Assembly (NCBI GenBank): GCA_004562915.1
Contig: SFQZ01000123.1
Coordinates: forward strand, 1-6,343
DNA: 6,343 nt
Direction of reading: 5' to 3'
From: a bacterium
GTDB lineage: Bacteria > Bacillota_A > Clostridia > Lachnospirales > Lachnospiraceae
A model generated the notes under the pieces. It was not told the origin of the DNA, did not search any database, and worked only from the letters and a program-made list of their open reading frames with translations. Shown piece after piece: positions 6,219 through 6,343 of this stretch (positions within the stretch are counted from its first letter, which is position 1; each line of letters begins with the position of its first letter). A program made the position numbers and the translations under genes.

Positions 6219-6343
6219 TTTGCCTTCTCCTTCTGTAACGACAAATAAGGAAAAGAAAACACTCTTTTCCCTAAATTTGTCTTGAAACACCAATATGCTA
6301 CTCTCCTATTTAAGTAAACAGTTAAGAGCCGAAAAACTTACGC
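6219..6343 (-). other. Upstream region of the response regulator; promoter not assigned
   Basis: It is AT-rich with the ribosome binding site AAGGAG before ATG 6218 and the box at 6237-6245. No convincing -35/-10 pair with correct spacing is seen in the 125 bases available; TTTACT and TATTGG (spacing 17, around 6317-6289) are weak. The promoter may lie past the window edge. Confidence 0.4.
6237..6245 (-). promoter_or_regulatory. Single Spo0A-like box TTTGTCGTT before the response-regulator gene
   Basis: Seven of nine bases match TTTGTCGAA. It sits just upstream of the ribosome binding site, so a bound regulator could block its own transcription. A single degenerate site can occur by chance, and similar motifs are found inside the RHS coding region. 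Confidence 0.3.

Overview
The window looks like a chromosomal segment of a gut-type Firmicute, most likely a Lachnospiraceae or related Clostridia. This is inferred from the strong AGGAGG ribosome binding sites, moderate-to-low GC, a Spo0A-type DNA-binding domain and a DNRLRE/LysM/RHS surface protein. No marker gene here fixes the species. All genes I can support lie on the minus strand and are read from right to left; the plus-strand ORFs are shadows.

In order of transcription: (1) 6218-5439, a 259-aa response regulator with a CheY-like receiver and a C-terminal domain matching Spo0A_C. (2) 5438-5186, an intercistronic region with Spo0A-box-like sites, a promoter whose -35 position is one of those sites, two tiny ORFs with strong ribosome binding sites, and a hairpin. 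(3) 5185-3875, a 436-aa membrane histidine kinase of the AgrC-like GHKL class. (4) 3874-3756, a regulatory segment with four 10-bp-phased TCGAT repeats, two of whose boxes also form a terminator hairpin. (5) 3755 to the left edge, a very large Sec-exported RHS-repeat protein (acidic linker, DNRLRE region, LysM, DUF6531-like region, YD repeats). It is interrupted by one in-frame TAA at 3497-3495 and its C-terminus lies outside the window.

Working model (inference): the kinase senses an extracellular signal and phosphorylates the Spo0A-like regulator. The regulator then binds TGTCGA-type boxes in front of the tiny-ORF/kinase unit and in front of the RHS gene. This would place a contact-dependent or secreted polymorphic toxin under a dedicated two-component system with a Spo0A-type output, separate from the sporulation Spo0A. 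One tiny ORF could encode the signal or a leader peptide; nothing here proves it. No AgrB-type processing enzyme, immunity gene or toxin tip is visible in the window.
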